This document shows, one piece after another, positions 1 through 5,083 of a DNA stretch of 5,270 nucleotides. The stretch comes from Candidatus Symbiobacter sp. Its GTDB lineage: Bacteria > Pseudomonadota > Alphaproteobacteria > Elsterales > Elsteraceae. Each line of letters begins with the position of its first letter. Within the stretch, counting starts at the first letter, position 1. A program made the translations under genes and the position numbers. Location: contig JASGCR010000168.1 of NCBI GenBank assembly GCA_030054015.1, positions 1 through 5,270 of the forward strand, in the 5' to 3' direction. A model generated the notes under the pieces. The model searched no databases and was not told where the DNA came from. It was given only the letters and a program-made list of their open reading frames with translations.

Positions 1-55
1 TATCCCCCCCTTCTAAAGAAGGGGGGGTAAATAAATTTTCGACTTATTCAGACCT
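1..55. repeat. Right-end fragment of G7/C7 cloverleaf repeat (copy 1)
   Basis: This segment matches 2336-2390 at 54 of 55 positions; the only difference is a34 versus t2369. It contains the 24-nt palindrome of seven C, TTCTAAAGAA and seven G (4-27), and ends in the border motif GACTTATTCAG (41-51). In the complete copy at 2156-2386 this is the right outer arm, so the rest of this copy should lie to the left of the window. It sits 14 bp past the infA stop codon, so its transcript could fold as a 3' hairpin. It has no U-tract, so it is not a classical intrinsic terminator. Confidence 0.85.
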
Positions 56-69
56 GCCTTAACGCGACC

Positions 70-288
70 CTATTTGAAGCGAAAGGTAATTCGCCCCTTG
101 GTCAGGTCATAAGGAGTCATCTCGACATTGACGCGATCACCGGCCAGTACTCTGATGCGATTCTTGCGCATTTTCCCCGAAGTATGGGCAAGTACTTCGT
201 GTTCATTATCCAATTTCACCCGAAACATGGCATTGGGCAGCAATTCGCTCACCGTGCCAGAAAATTCAATGACGTCTTCTTTTGGCAT
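70..288 (-). CDS. infA: Translation initiation factor IF-1
   Basis: IF-1 is a small OB-fold protein that binds the A site of the 30S subunit during initiation, together with IF-2 and IF-3. The 72-residue product has the family's usual length. It carries the hallmark stretches MPKEDVIEF at the start, LPNAMFRV (17-24), GKMRKNRIRV (38-47) and TPYDLTKGRITFRFK at the end. The start at 288 is chosen because an AAGGAAG ribosome binding site (293-299) lies 4 nt upstream and because the family begins with M-x-KE. The frame stays open upstream to an ATG at 387, which would add 33 residues with two CCDQ motifs. That extension overlaps a short repeat array and is probably not translated. The gene reads away from holB across a 395-bp spacer, so it may have its own promoter, but I see no convincing -35/-10 pair. 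The RKNRIRVLAGD and RFK-ending type is alphaproteobacterial. The identification is very secure. Confidence 0.97.
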   Translation of the reverse strand: MPKEDVIEFSGTVSELLPNAMFRVKLDNEHEVLAHTSGKMRKNRIRVLAGDRVNVEMTPYDLTKGRITFRFK

Positions 289-296
289 TCCACTTC

Positions 297-358
297 CTTG
301 GTCGCAGCATCCGGGCTTGGCATCCGGGTTTGGCATCTGGGCTTGGTCACAGCATCCG
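297..358. repeat. Short tandem repeat array in the infA leader
   Basis: Two 13-bp units of pattern YTTGGCATCYGGG (316-328 and 329-341) are flanked on each side by a longer variant beginning CTTGGTCRCAGCATCCG (297-313 and 342-358). The units are not a multiple of three in length, which argues against a coding repeat. The array abuts the infA ribosome binding site, so in the infA transcript it would form the 5' leader just ahead of the start codon. A role in leader structure or control is possible but not shown. Confidence 0.6.
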
Positions 359-477
359 CGGCATCGGACGGTCTCGCCCGCGCTCACCCTTGCTTCCTAT
401 CACAGGATGATAAAGCACAGCAAGCATTTATTTGCGAGAATTGTGTTAAGTCCGCCGCCGCGCCATATAAAGAGCTT
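359..477. other. Remaining infA upstream spacer
   Basis: This unique sequence separates the leader repeats from the cloverleaf element. It is where an infA promoter should lie on the minus strand. A TATCAT hexamer (minus strand, 407-412) resembles a -10 box but has no good -35 at 16-18 bp. No gene, RNA or terminator is recognised here. Confidence 0.4.
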
Positions 478-510
478 CAAAAAAAGGGGGCGTCAAAAAA
501 AGGGGCGTCA
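478..510. repeat. Direct repeat at the left edge of cloverleaf 1
   Basis: A unit of the form C, A7, G4-5, CGTC occurs twice in a row, at 478-494 and 494-510, differing by one G. The second copy forms the outer arm of the adjacent cloverleaf. The duplication looks like slippage, or a remnant of an additional nested arm. Confidence 0.7.
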
Positions 511-645
511 TTACCCGCCGAAATATCCGTGGAACACGGATATTTCGTGTCGGGTAATCCCCCAGGAGTATTGGGGAATAATACTCCTGGGGGATTACCC
601 GACACGCCGCATAAATGCGGCGGCGGGTAATGACGCTCCCTTTTT
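497..645. repeat. Cloverleaf palindromic element 1 (four-way junction)
   Basis: Reading inward, an outer stem pairs 505-520 with 621-636 (16 bp, perfect). It continues through 497-504 with 638-645 (GGG/CCC, AAAAA/TTTTT) past one bulged T at 637. Inside are three hairpins with no spacer bases: 521-545 (10-bp stem, 5-nt loop), 546-606 (27-bp perfect stem, 7-nt loop GGGGAAT) and 607-620 (5-bp stem, TAAA loop). Every base from 505 to 636 is therefore in a stem or a terminal loop. It lies in the holB-infA spacer, 38 bp past the holB stop, and would be transcribed in either case. It is too long and has the wrong arm lengths to be a tRNA. The structure is read directly from the sequence; any function is unknown. 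Confidence 0.85.
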
Positions 646-672
646 GGGAATATTACTCCCTGGTAATGACGC
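626..672. repeat. Repeated GGTAATGACGC tag beside cloverleaf 1
   Basis: The outer-arm tag GGTAATGACGC is present at 626-636 and again at 662-672. Between them, 644-661 resembles the inner right arm of the central hairpin (TTGGGAATATTACTCC compared with TTGGGGAATAATACTCC at 571-587). This looks like a partial, decayed second copy of the right side of element 1, ending 12 bp before the holB stop codon. Confidence 0.6.
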
Positions 673-683
673 AGTTTTTAAGT

Positions 684-2060
684 CTACCGGACACTGGCGG
701 CGGCGAGGATTTCCAACACAATTTGCTTGCGGTCGAGGGTAAGGCGGTTGGCATCCGACAACAGCACCACCGATTTTTCCCATAATGACACCAGGCCGGC
801 CAGTCCCAAATGACGCAGCAATTGCCGGGCTGCCTCGGACTCGGCGGCGGACCAGGGCGCGGACTGGCTGCTTTGGCTGGGAAAACTTTGGGCGCGGGCG
901 GCGGCGGCAATCACGCGGGTCAAAAAACGCGGCCATACTTCGCAAAAATGGCTGAACAGATCGGTCGCGGGTTCGGTGGCGGCTTTGGTGGCGCGGCTGC
1001 GGGCGGTGGCACTGGCGGCGAGACGCTCGGCCAATTGGTGGCAGGCCGGGGTTTGCGCCGGCGAAGCCAAATCAGGCCTGGCCAACAGCCCCAAAAATTG
1101 CAGATAAAATTCATGCACCCCGCCGCTCAGCATCACGACCGCCTGCCCCAACGACCCCTCGCCCAGACTGACCGCCAGGGATAATTGGGCCGGATCGGTC
1201 AGGCCATAATGGGTCAAAGCCTGGCGCATCACCGCGTCGGACAAGGGCGACAAGGCCAGTTTCAAACAACGCGAGCGCAAAGTCGGCAACATCCGCGCCG
1301 CCACATGATTCACCACCAAAATCAAGCAATAAGCCGCCGGTTCTTCCAATAATTTTAACAGGGCATTTTGGGCGTTGGGGGTAAAATCATCAATCGCATC
1401 AATAATCACCACCCGCCAAATGCCTTGGCTGGGGCGCAATTGCATAAATCCCCCTAAATCACGCACCTGTTCGACCGAAATTTGGCGGGGGGGGGCTTTG
1501 CCGCCCGCCTCGCCCAGGCCGCGCTCAATCACGAACAAATCACGATGGGTGCGGGCCGAAATCTGCCGCATCACCGGCACGTCAAGGGGGATGGCAAGAT
1601 TTTGCGCCGAAGCTAAATCTGGAATATTTTCCGTAGGCGGGGGTGTTTTTGGCGGCACCGCCATGGCAGCGGGCGGCGGCAGTTCCGGCAGGTCAAAGCC
1701 CAAGCCAAAACTCGGCGCGGCTTGCGGCGGTGTGGCCAGGGAGGATTGTGGCGGCGATGCCACGGGCGGGGGGGCACCTGGCTGTACCGCCAGGACAAAC
1801 CGCGCCAGCCGCCAGGCCAGGCTCGCCTTGCCGATGCCGGATTTGCCACAAAGCCAGATGCCATGATGAAGTTGCCCCCGCCGCATGGCATCCAACAGAT
1901 TTTTTTCCGCCGTTGCGTGACCGTACAGAACCGAATTTTCCGCGGGTGGCGGCATCGCCAAGGCGAGACCGCCGGAGTCCGATGCGTCCGCTGCCTCCGC
2001 TGCCTCCGCTTCGACCATCTCTTCCGCTTCTTCGCTTGACGGAGCCAATTTTGCCGCCAT
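684..2060 (-). CDS. holB: DNA polymerase III subunit delta' (clamp-loader)
   Basis: Delta' is the rigid stator subunit of the clamp loader, which loads the beta sliding clamp onto primed DNA. The 458-residue product starts its AAA+ fold at about residue 43 (LYGHATAEKNLLDAM). It has a P-loop-like GKSGIGKAS (72-80), a degenerate Walker B VVIIDAIDD (217-225), NALLKLLEEP (232-241) and the SRC motif (263-265) of clamp-loader subunits. It is longer than typical delta' because of an acidic Ala/Glu N-terminus (10-29), a Pro/Ala-rich insert (about 94-148) and an Ala-rich linker near 345-365. Alphaproteobacterial delta' proteins commonly carry such an insert after the P-loop. The start at 2060 is supported by GGAG (2070-2073) with 9-nt spacing; the alternative Met36 (codon at 1955) has no ribosome binding site. 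The usual neighbour tmk is not adjacent: repeat-rich DNA separates holB from the upstream synthase-family gene. The family call is firm, the N-terminus less so. Confidence 0.93.
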   Translation of the reverse strand: MAAKLAPSSEEAEEMVEAEAAEAADASDSGGLALAMPPPAENSVLYGHATAEKNLLDAMRRGQLHHGIWLCGKSGIGKASLAWRLARFVLAVQPGAPPPVASPPQSSLATPPQAAPSFGLGFDLPELPPPAAMAVPPKTPPPTENIPDLASAQNLAIPLDVPVMRQISARTHRDLFVIERGLGEAGGKAPPRQISVEQVRDLGGFMQLRPSQGIWRVVIIDAIDDFTPNAQNALLKLLEEPAAYCLILVVNHVAARMLPTLRSRCLKLALSPLSDAVMRQALTHYGLTDPAQLSLAVSLGEGSLGQAVVMLSGGVHEFYLQFLGLLARPDLASPAQTPACHQLAERLAASATARSRATKAATEPATDLFSHFCEVWPRFLTRVIAAAARAQSFPSQSSQSAPWSAAESEAARQLLRHLGLAGLVSLWEKSVVLLSDANRLTLDRKQIVLEILAAASVR

Positions 2061-2100
2061 TTTTCTTTACTCCGTGTCCTTGAGAATTCGCCTTTATGCT

Positions 2101-2152
2101 CCCCTTCGTAAGGAAGGGCTGAACAAATCGTACTGCCCCCCTTCCTAAGGAA
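2101..2152. repeat. Decayed arm fragments upstream of holB
   Basis: A hairpin CCCTTC/GAAGGG (2102-2107 with 2113-2118) is followed by CTGAACAAATCG, similar to the border motif CTGAATAAGTC. A C6 run then leads into the palindrome TTCCTAAGGAA (2142-2152). Both resemble outer arms of the G7/C7 repeat family and suggest older or nested copies next to the intact one. The segment lies in the holB 5' region, 41 bp upstream of the start codon. Confidence 0.6.
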
Positions 2153-2155
2153 CTA

Positions 2156-2386
2156 CTGAATAAGTCTAGTTTTACCCCCCCTTCTTTAGAAGGGGGGGAT
2201 AGTTGAGCTTAGCTGCGCAGCAGCTTAGCTCAACTTGGGGGGGTTGGTGATGTTGAAAATATATTAATAGAATCAACCTATTGCACCACCCCCCCCAAGA
2301 AAAGCTTTGGCTCGTAAGCACTCGCCAAGCTTTTCTATCCCCCCCTTCTAAAGAAGGGGGGGTAAATATATTTTCGACTTATTCAG
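2156..2386. repeat. Complete G7/C7 cloverleaf repeat (copy 2)
   Basis: The ends are an 11-bp inverted repeat, CTGAATAAGTC (2156-2166) with its complement at 2376-2386. After a short internal loop, a perfect 32-bp outer stem pairs 2171-2202 with 2335-2366. Each outer arm is also a self-palindrome (C7-TTCT, AGAA-G7), so it can fold alone or pair across the element. Three hairpins fill the inside without gaps. The first, 2203-2233, has one T.T mismatch at 2210/2226. The second, 2234-2299, pairs 16 positions with one mismatch around a 34-nt AT-rich loop. The third, 2300-2334, has an 11-bp stem with one bulged T. The element lies between the synthase-family gene and holB. No coding capacity or transposase is present, so it resembles a non-autonomous repeat. 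Confidence 0.88.
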
Positions 2387-2415
2387 ACCTTCCTAAAGGA
2401 CACTCCGAACAAGTC
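2376..2415. repeat. Palindromic linker between two cloverleaf elements
   Basis: GACTTATTC (2376-2384) and GAACAAGTC (2407-2415) are inverted with one mismatch around a CCTAAAGG centre. The right border of copy 2 thus doubles as one arm of a linker palindrome. Its other arm supplies the AAGTC tag at the left edge of cloverleaf 2. Confidence 0.6.
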
Positions 2416-2563
2416 TCAAAAACAAAAAAATGGCATTTGCGAGCGGGCGTAAACGCCCGCGAAGCAATCCAGAAAAATCGAATAATTTCAGGATGCTACT
2501 GGATTGCTTCGCGGTTGCGATGCAACCGCTCGCAAATGCCACTTTTTTTCGTTTTTGCGACTT
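2411..2563. repeat. Cloverleaf palindromic element 2 (four-way junction)
   Basis: The outer stem pairs 2431-2443 with 2529-2541 (13 bp, perfect). It continues as A7/T7 (2424-2430 with 2543-2549), then C-A5 with G-T5 plus an outer C-G pair (2417-2423 with 2551-2557), with bulged C at 2542 and 2550. After one mismatch, AAGTC/GACTT (2411-2415 with 2559-2563) closes it. Three hairpins fill the inside with no spacer: 2444-2459 (6-bp stem, TAAA loop), 2460-2511 (13-bp perfect stem, 26-nt loop) and 2512-2528 (7-bp stem, GAT loop). The arm sequences are unrelated to element 1, but the plan is the same: small, large and small hairpins, with an A-rich outer stem base. It lies downstream of the synthase-family gene and upstream of holB. 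Confidence 0.87.
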
Positions 2564-2570
2564 ATCTATA

Positions 2571-2590
2571 CCCTTCCTAATCAGGAAGGG
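2571..2590. repeat. Hairpin 3' of the synthase-family gene
   Basis: Arms CCCTTCCT (2571-2578) and AGGAAGGG (2583-2590) enclose a 4-nt loop, followed on the plus strand by five more G. The hairpin begins 30 bp past the synthase-family stop codon on the minus strand. There is no T-run after it on that strand, so intrinsic termination is doubtful. In sequence it resembles an outer arm of the G7/C7 repeat family. Confidence 0.6.
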
Positions 2591-2620
2591 GGGGGCAGGA
2601 GCGTTTTCCAACTTAACACG

Positions 2621-3433
2621 CTACCAACCATCGCGCCGCCGCCAGGCCGCAAATTCCATGAACAAGGGCAAAAACGGGTCGGCGGGCAAATCTTTCAATG
2701 TCGCCGCATCTCCGCCCGCCGCACGTATATGCCTGAGCCGCCGCGTCGCCAATAAACCCACCAACCGAATCGGCATCAGGGTTTTCGGCAAAGCGGCACA
2801 TAAAGGGCGGATTTTATCCAATTGCGCCTGCGCATCGGGGGGCAGCTCCGCCAATTTCAGGCGCGGCAAGCGTTCAGGAAAAGCCGACATCATGCGCACC
2901 ACCCCATAAATTTGTCCCAATTTATGCGCCGTGTCGAGCGAATTTTGCCCAAGATGCGATTTGCCCAGCATCGCCGCCGCCAATTGGAGGGTCGTACCCT
3001 CATGGGTTGCGGCATAATTCCAGATATTTTCGCTGGTCGCAAAATAATCATCCTCCCAGGCCACAAGCTGCATCTCGACCATCGCCAATAATTTTGCGAC
3101 GGGAAGGTGATAATGGCGACACACCATCGCCAATTGATCATGCAGGGCCCAATGGCGGCTGCCACGATGCGCGGCCAAGGCTGATTTATGGGCGGGTTTA
3201 GGGGCGGGGTTAGCAGAGGGTGCTTTGGCGGATTCGTCGTCCGGATCAAGGCGGGTCAAAAAATCCCGCCACCAGGCCAGGCGGATCGCCCCGATTTGGC
3301 GTTCACGCACCCGCATTCGGATGGCGGCCAGCTCGAAGGCAAAAGCAAACACCACCCCCATATCCGTACGCACCCGCCGCGGCGCGAAGAGGGTCAGCAA
3401 ATAATGTTCGCGGTCGTGATCACGCAGATTCAT
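2621..3433 (-). CDS. Squalene/phytoene synthase family protein
   Basis: The 270-residue product belongs to the squalene/phytoene synthase fold, which makes or remodels C30-C40 isoprenoids. It resembles the diverged branch that includes mitochondrial NDUFAF6, a complex I assembly factor. Visible family features are the start RDHDREHYLLTLFAP (4-18), FAFAFELAAIR (29-39), QIGAIRLAWWRDFL (46-59) and EGTTLQLAAAMLG (145-157). The helix HKLGQIYGVVRMMSAFP (170-186) also fits. The canonical paired DxxxD metal-binding motifs of active synthases are not evident; the nearest is WEDDY (126-130). Catalysis on prenyl diphosphates is therefore uncertain. An Ala/Pro/Lys-rich insert (67-92) looks like a loop. 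No signal peptide or membrane segment is obvious. The start at 3433 matches the family N-terminus, but the upstream sequence has no strong ribosome binding site. It is divergent from gcdH with 218 bp between start codons. The family is fairly sure; the exact role is open. Confidence 0.85.
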   Translation of the reverse strand: MNLRDHDREHYLLTLFAPRRVRTDMGVVFAFAFELAAIRMRVRERQIGAIRLAWWRDFLTRLDPDDESAKAPSANPAPKPAHKSALAAHRGSRHWALHDQLAMVCRHYHLPVAKLLAMVEMQLVAWEDDYFATSENIWNYAATHEGTTLQLAAAMLGKSHLGQNSLDTAHKLGQIYGVVRMMSAFPERLPRLKLAELPPDAQAQLDKIRPLCAALPKTLMPIRLVGLLATRRLRHIRAAGGDAATLKDLPADPFLPLFMEFAAWRRRDGW

Positions 3434-3473
3434 GATTTTTCGCCAAGGGAGGTTAGATTAATTCTACGCAATG

Positions 3474-3512
3474 TTTGACATCTTGGAGCAAATTATTGAT
3501 GTTGATGTCAAA
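3474..3512. promoter_or_regulatory. Inverted repeat in the divergent promoter region, possible operator
   Basis: TTTGACATC (3474-3482) and GATGTCAAA (3504-3512) are a perfect 9-bp inverted repeat with 21 bp between them. The half-site centres are 30 bp apart, close to three helical turns, so a dimeric or tetrameric regulator could bind one DNA face. The repeat lies between two divergent genes, upstream of glutaryl-CoA dehydrogenase. Catabolic genes of this kind are often controlled by LysR- or GntR-type regulators, but no regulator gene is in view. Confidence 0.5.
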
Positions 3513-3524
3513 TCTTTTTAACAT
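3496..3524 (+). promoter_or_regulatory. Candidate sigma-70-like promoter for gcdH
   Basis: TTGATG (3496-3501) and TAACAT (3519-3524) are spaced by 17 bp and match the -35 and -10 consensus at 4 positions each. The site overlaps the right half of the 9-bp inverted repeat, so a regulator bound there could block or aid polymerase. It would give a 5' leader of roughly 120 nt. A perfect TTGACA at 3475-3480 has no matching -10 at the right distance. This is a weak prediction. Confidence 0.3.
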
Positions 3525-3651
3525 ATTCCTTACCCCGTCGCAACTTTATTGGCGGAGTCACAAGTCCGCCCCACAAAAAATCCTTGCCTTTTCATTGCCT
3601 AACTGGAAGATTAAGCCTAAGGATAAATCATCTCGCCTGCGGAGTATGAAC

Positions 3652-4854
3652 ATGACCGGTGCTGAATTTGATTGGAATGACCCGATGCGCCTTGCCGACC
3701 AATTGTCCGAGGAAGAACGGATGATCCAAGACACGGCGCGCAAATTTGCCAATGAACATTTGGCCCCGCGGCTGCCCCGCATGTTCCGCGACGAGACCAC
3801 CGATCCCGATATTTTCCGGGCTTTTGGCGATTATGGCCTGTTGGGCAGCGGCGTCGCGCCGGATTATGGCGGGGCCGGCCTTAGCGCGGTGGCCGAGGGA
3901 CTCATCATGCGCGAGATTGAACGGGCGGATTCGGGATTTCGGTCGATGGCCTCGGTGCAATCGTCCCTGGTCATGCTCCCCATCGAAAAATTCGGCTCGG
4001 AAGCGCAAAAAAAACATTTCTTGCCCAAATTGGCGGCGGGTAGCTATGTCGGTTGTTTTGGCCTGACCGAGCCGGATCATGGCTCTGACCCCGCGGGCAT
4101 GACCACCCGCGCCAAAAAAGTCGCGGGCGGTTTTCATTTGTCCGGGTCAAAGACCTGGATCACCAACGCGCCCATGTCGCAGGTCTTGATTATCTGGGCC
4201 AAATTAAAGGGCGACGACAATCAAGACGAGATTCGCGGATTTATCCTTGAACGCCCTGACCTCGCCAAACCGGTCAAGGGCCTCGAAACCCTGGCAATTA
4301 AAGGCAAAGTGGGGTTGCGCGCCTCGGTCACGGGCAGTATCATGATGGATGAATGTTTTGTTCCGGATGAAAATATTTTGCCCCATGTGCGGGGTTTGAA
4401 GGGGCCATTTACCTGTTTGAATTCCGCCCGTTACGGCATTGCCTGGGGTTCGATGGGGGCGGCGGAGGATTGTTTGGCAACGGTGCGCACTTATTTGCTC
4501 GACCGCAAGCAATTTGGTCGCCCGCTCGCCGCCAACCAAATCCTGCAAAAGAAAATGGCCGATATGATGACCGAAATTGGCCTGGGCCTGCAGGCGGCGT
4601 TGCGGTTGGGGCGGCTCAAAGACCAGGGTGAGGCCGCGCCCGCCCTGGTGTCGATGCTGAAGCGCAATAATTGCGGCAAAGCCCTCGATATTGCCCGCAT
4701 GGCGCGAGATATGCTGGGCGGCAATGGCATTTCCGATGAATTTAAGGTCGCCCGCCACATGGTTAATCTCGAAGTCGTCAACACCTATGAAGGCACCCAC
4801 GACATCCACGCCCTCATTTTAGGCCGCGAAATTACCGGTATTGCGGCGTTTTAG
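3652..4854 (+). CDS. gcdH: Glutaryl-CoA dehydrogenase
   Basis: This FAD-dependent acyl-CoA dehydrogenase oxidises and decarboxylates glutaryl-CoA to crotonyl-CoA and CO2, passing electrons to ETF. The reaction lies in the lysine, tryptophan and aromatic-acid degradation routes. The 400-residue product matches the family length. It has an N-terminal helical domain, with DSGFRSMASVQSSLVM (93-108) carrying the glutarate-binding Arg97 equivalent. CFGLTEPDHGSDP (135-147) and KTWITN (167-172) contact FAD and substrate. ARYGIAWG (259-266) and NTYEGTHDIHALILGREITG (377-396) follow, with catalytic base Glu380. The YEGTHDIHALILGR ending and the Arg distinguish it from short-chain dehydrogenases. The start at 3652 is preferred because GGAG (3641-3644) lies 7 nt upstream; an in-frame ATG at 3646 is too close to it. 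An in-frame TTG at 3475 would add 59 residues unlike the family. A partner CoA-transferase or regulator gene would be expected nearby but is not in view. Confidence 0.95.
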   Translation: MTGAEFDWNDPMRLADQLSEEERMIQDTARKFANEHLAPRLPRMFRDETTDPDIFRAFGDYGLLGSGVAPDYGGAGLSAVAEGLIMREIERADSGFRSMASVQSSLVMLPIEKFGSEAQKKHFLPKLAAGSYVGCFGLTEPDHGSDPAGMTTRAKKVAGGFHLSGSKTWITNAPMSQVLIIWAKLKGDDNQDEIRGFILERPDLAKPVKGLETLAIKGKVGLRASVTGSIMMDECFVPDENILPHVRGLKGPFTCLNSARYGIAWGSMGAAEDCLATVRTYLLDRKQFGRPLAANQILQKKMADMMTEIGLGLQAALRLGRLKDQGEAAPALVSMLKRNNCGKALDIARMARDMLGGNGISDEFKVARHMVNLEVVNTYEGTHDIHALILGREITGIAAF

Positions 4855-4875
4855 GCGGCGGGGGGGCAAGCGGGG

Positions 4876-4912
4876 GGCGGCGGGTAATGACGCTATTTAT
4901 TGACAGCCCGCC
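4876..4912. repeat. Solitary arm of cloverleaf 1 after gcdH
   Basis: The 19 bases from 4876 to 4894 (ending GGTAATGACGCT) are identical to 619-637, the right outer arm of cloverleaf 1, but its partner arm is missing. A weak hairpin GGCGGG/CCCGCC (4879-4884 with 4907-4912) follows. The arm sequence therefore exists apart from a full element, which points to decay or piecemeal spread. Confidence 0.65.
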
Positions 4913-4926
4913 TTTATGGTCTTATG

Positions 4927-4951
4927 ATTAGATTATATTAATCTAATTTTT
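4927..4951 (+). terminator. Palindrome plus T-run, possible gcdH terminator
   Basis: TTAGATTA (4928-4935) and TAATCTAA (4939-4946) form a perfect 8-bp inverted repeat with a 3-nt TAT loop, extendable by one A-T pair. Five T follow (4947-4951). It lies 73 bp past the gcdH stop. The AT-only stem is weak for an intrinsic terminator, so it could instead be a protein-binding palindrome. Confidence 0.4.
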
Positions 4952-4961
4952 GATATACTCT

Positions 4962-5080
4962 GTTTCCAAATGAATTCCGCTTTACGACCCCCCCTTCTTT
5001 AGAAGGGGGGGAAAGCGACGCTTAGGGCGAAGCCCTTAGCGGAGCTAGGGGGGTTGGTGAGATTGAAAATCTATTTATAC
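4962..5080. repeat. Left-half G7/C7 cloverleaf repeat (copy 3)
   Basis: Flank GTTTCC...TTTACGAC (4962-4988) leads into the outer-arm palindrome of C7, TTCTTTAGAA and G7 (4988-5011), identical to 2175-2198. A hairpin CGCT-T-AGGG with CCCT-T-AGCG follows (5019-5027 with 5033-5041), keeping a T.T mismatch at 5023/5037. Next comes the left arm of the central hairpin, GGGGGGTTGGTGA (5048-5060), and ATTGAAAATCTATT (5062-5075). The right arm of the central hairpin and the third hairpin are missing here. Copy 4 begins at once, so copy 3 is truncated or interrupted by it. Confidence 0.78.
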
Positions 5081-5083
5081 CCC

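Noticed and set aside
289..387. Extended N-terminus of IF-1 starting at 387
   Set aside because: The 72-residue start at 288 has a good ribosome binding site and the exact family N-terminus. The extension is repeat-derived and not typical of IF-1.
505..636. tRNA-like cloverleaf
   Set aside because: The central arm is 27 bp, there is no anticodon arm geometry or T-loop GTTC motif, and there are no unpaired junction bases, so this is not a tRNA.
810..2083. Plus-strand open frames opposite holB
   Set aside because: They are Gly/Arg/Pro-rich shadows of a GC-rich gene with no family resemblance.
2156..2386. Insertion sequence with its own transposase
   Set aside because: The element is 231 bp, has no coding capacity, and I see no convincing target-site duplication at its ends. 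At most it is non-autonomous.
2281..2909. Open frames on both strands through 2281-2909
   Set aside because: They run through palindromic repeats or antisense to the synthase-family gene, lack ribosome binding sites and give low-complexity products.
3475..3651. TTG start giving a longer glutaryl-CoA dehydrogenase
   Set aside because: The 59 extra residues do not resemble the family, have no ribosome binding site and cover the likely promoter. GGAG fits the ATG at 3652.
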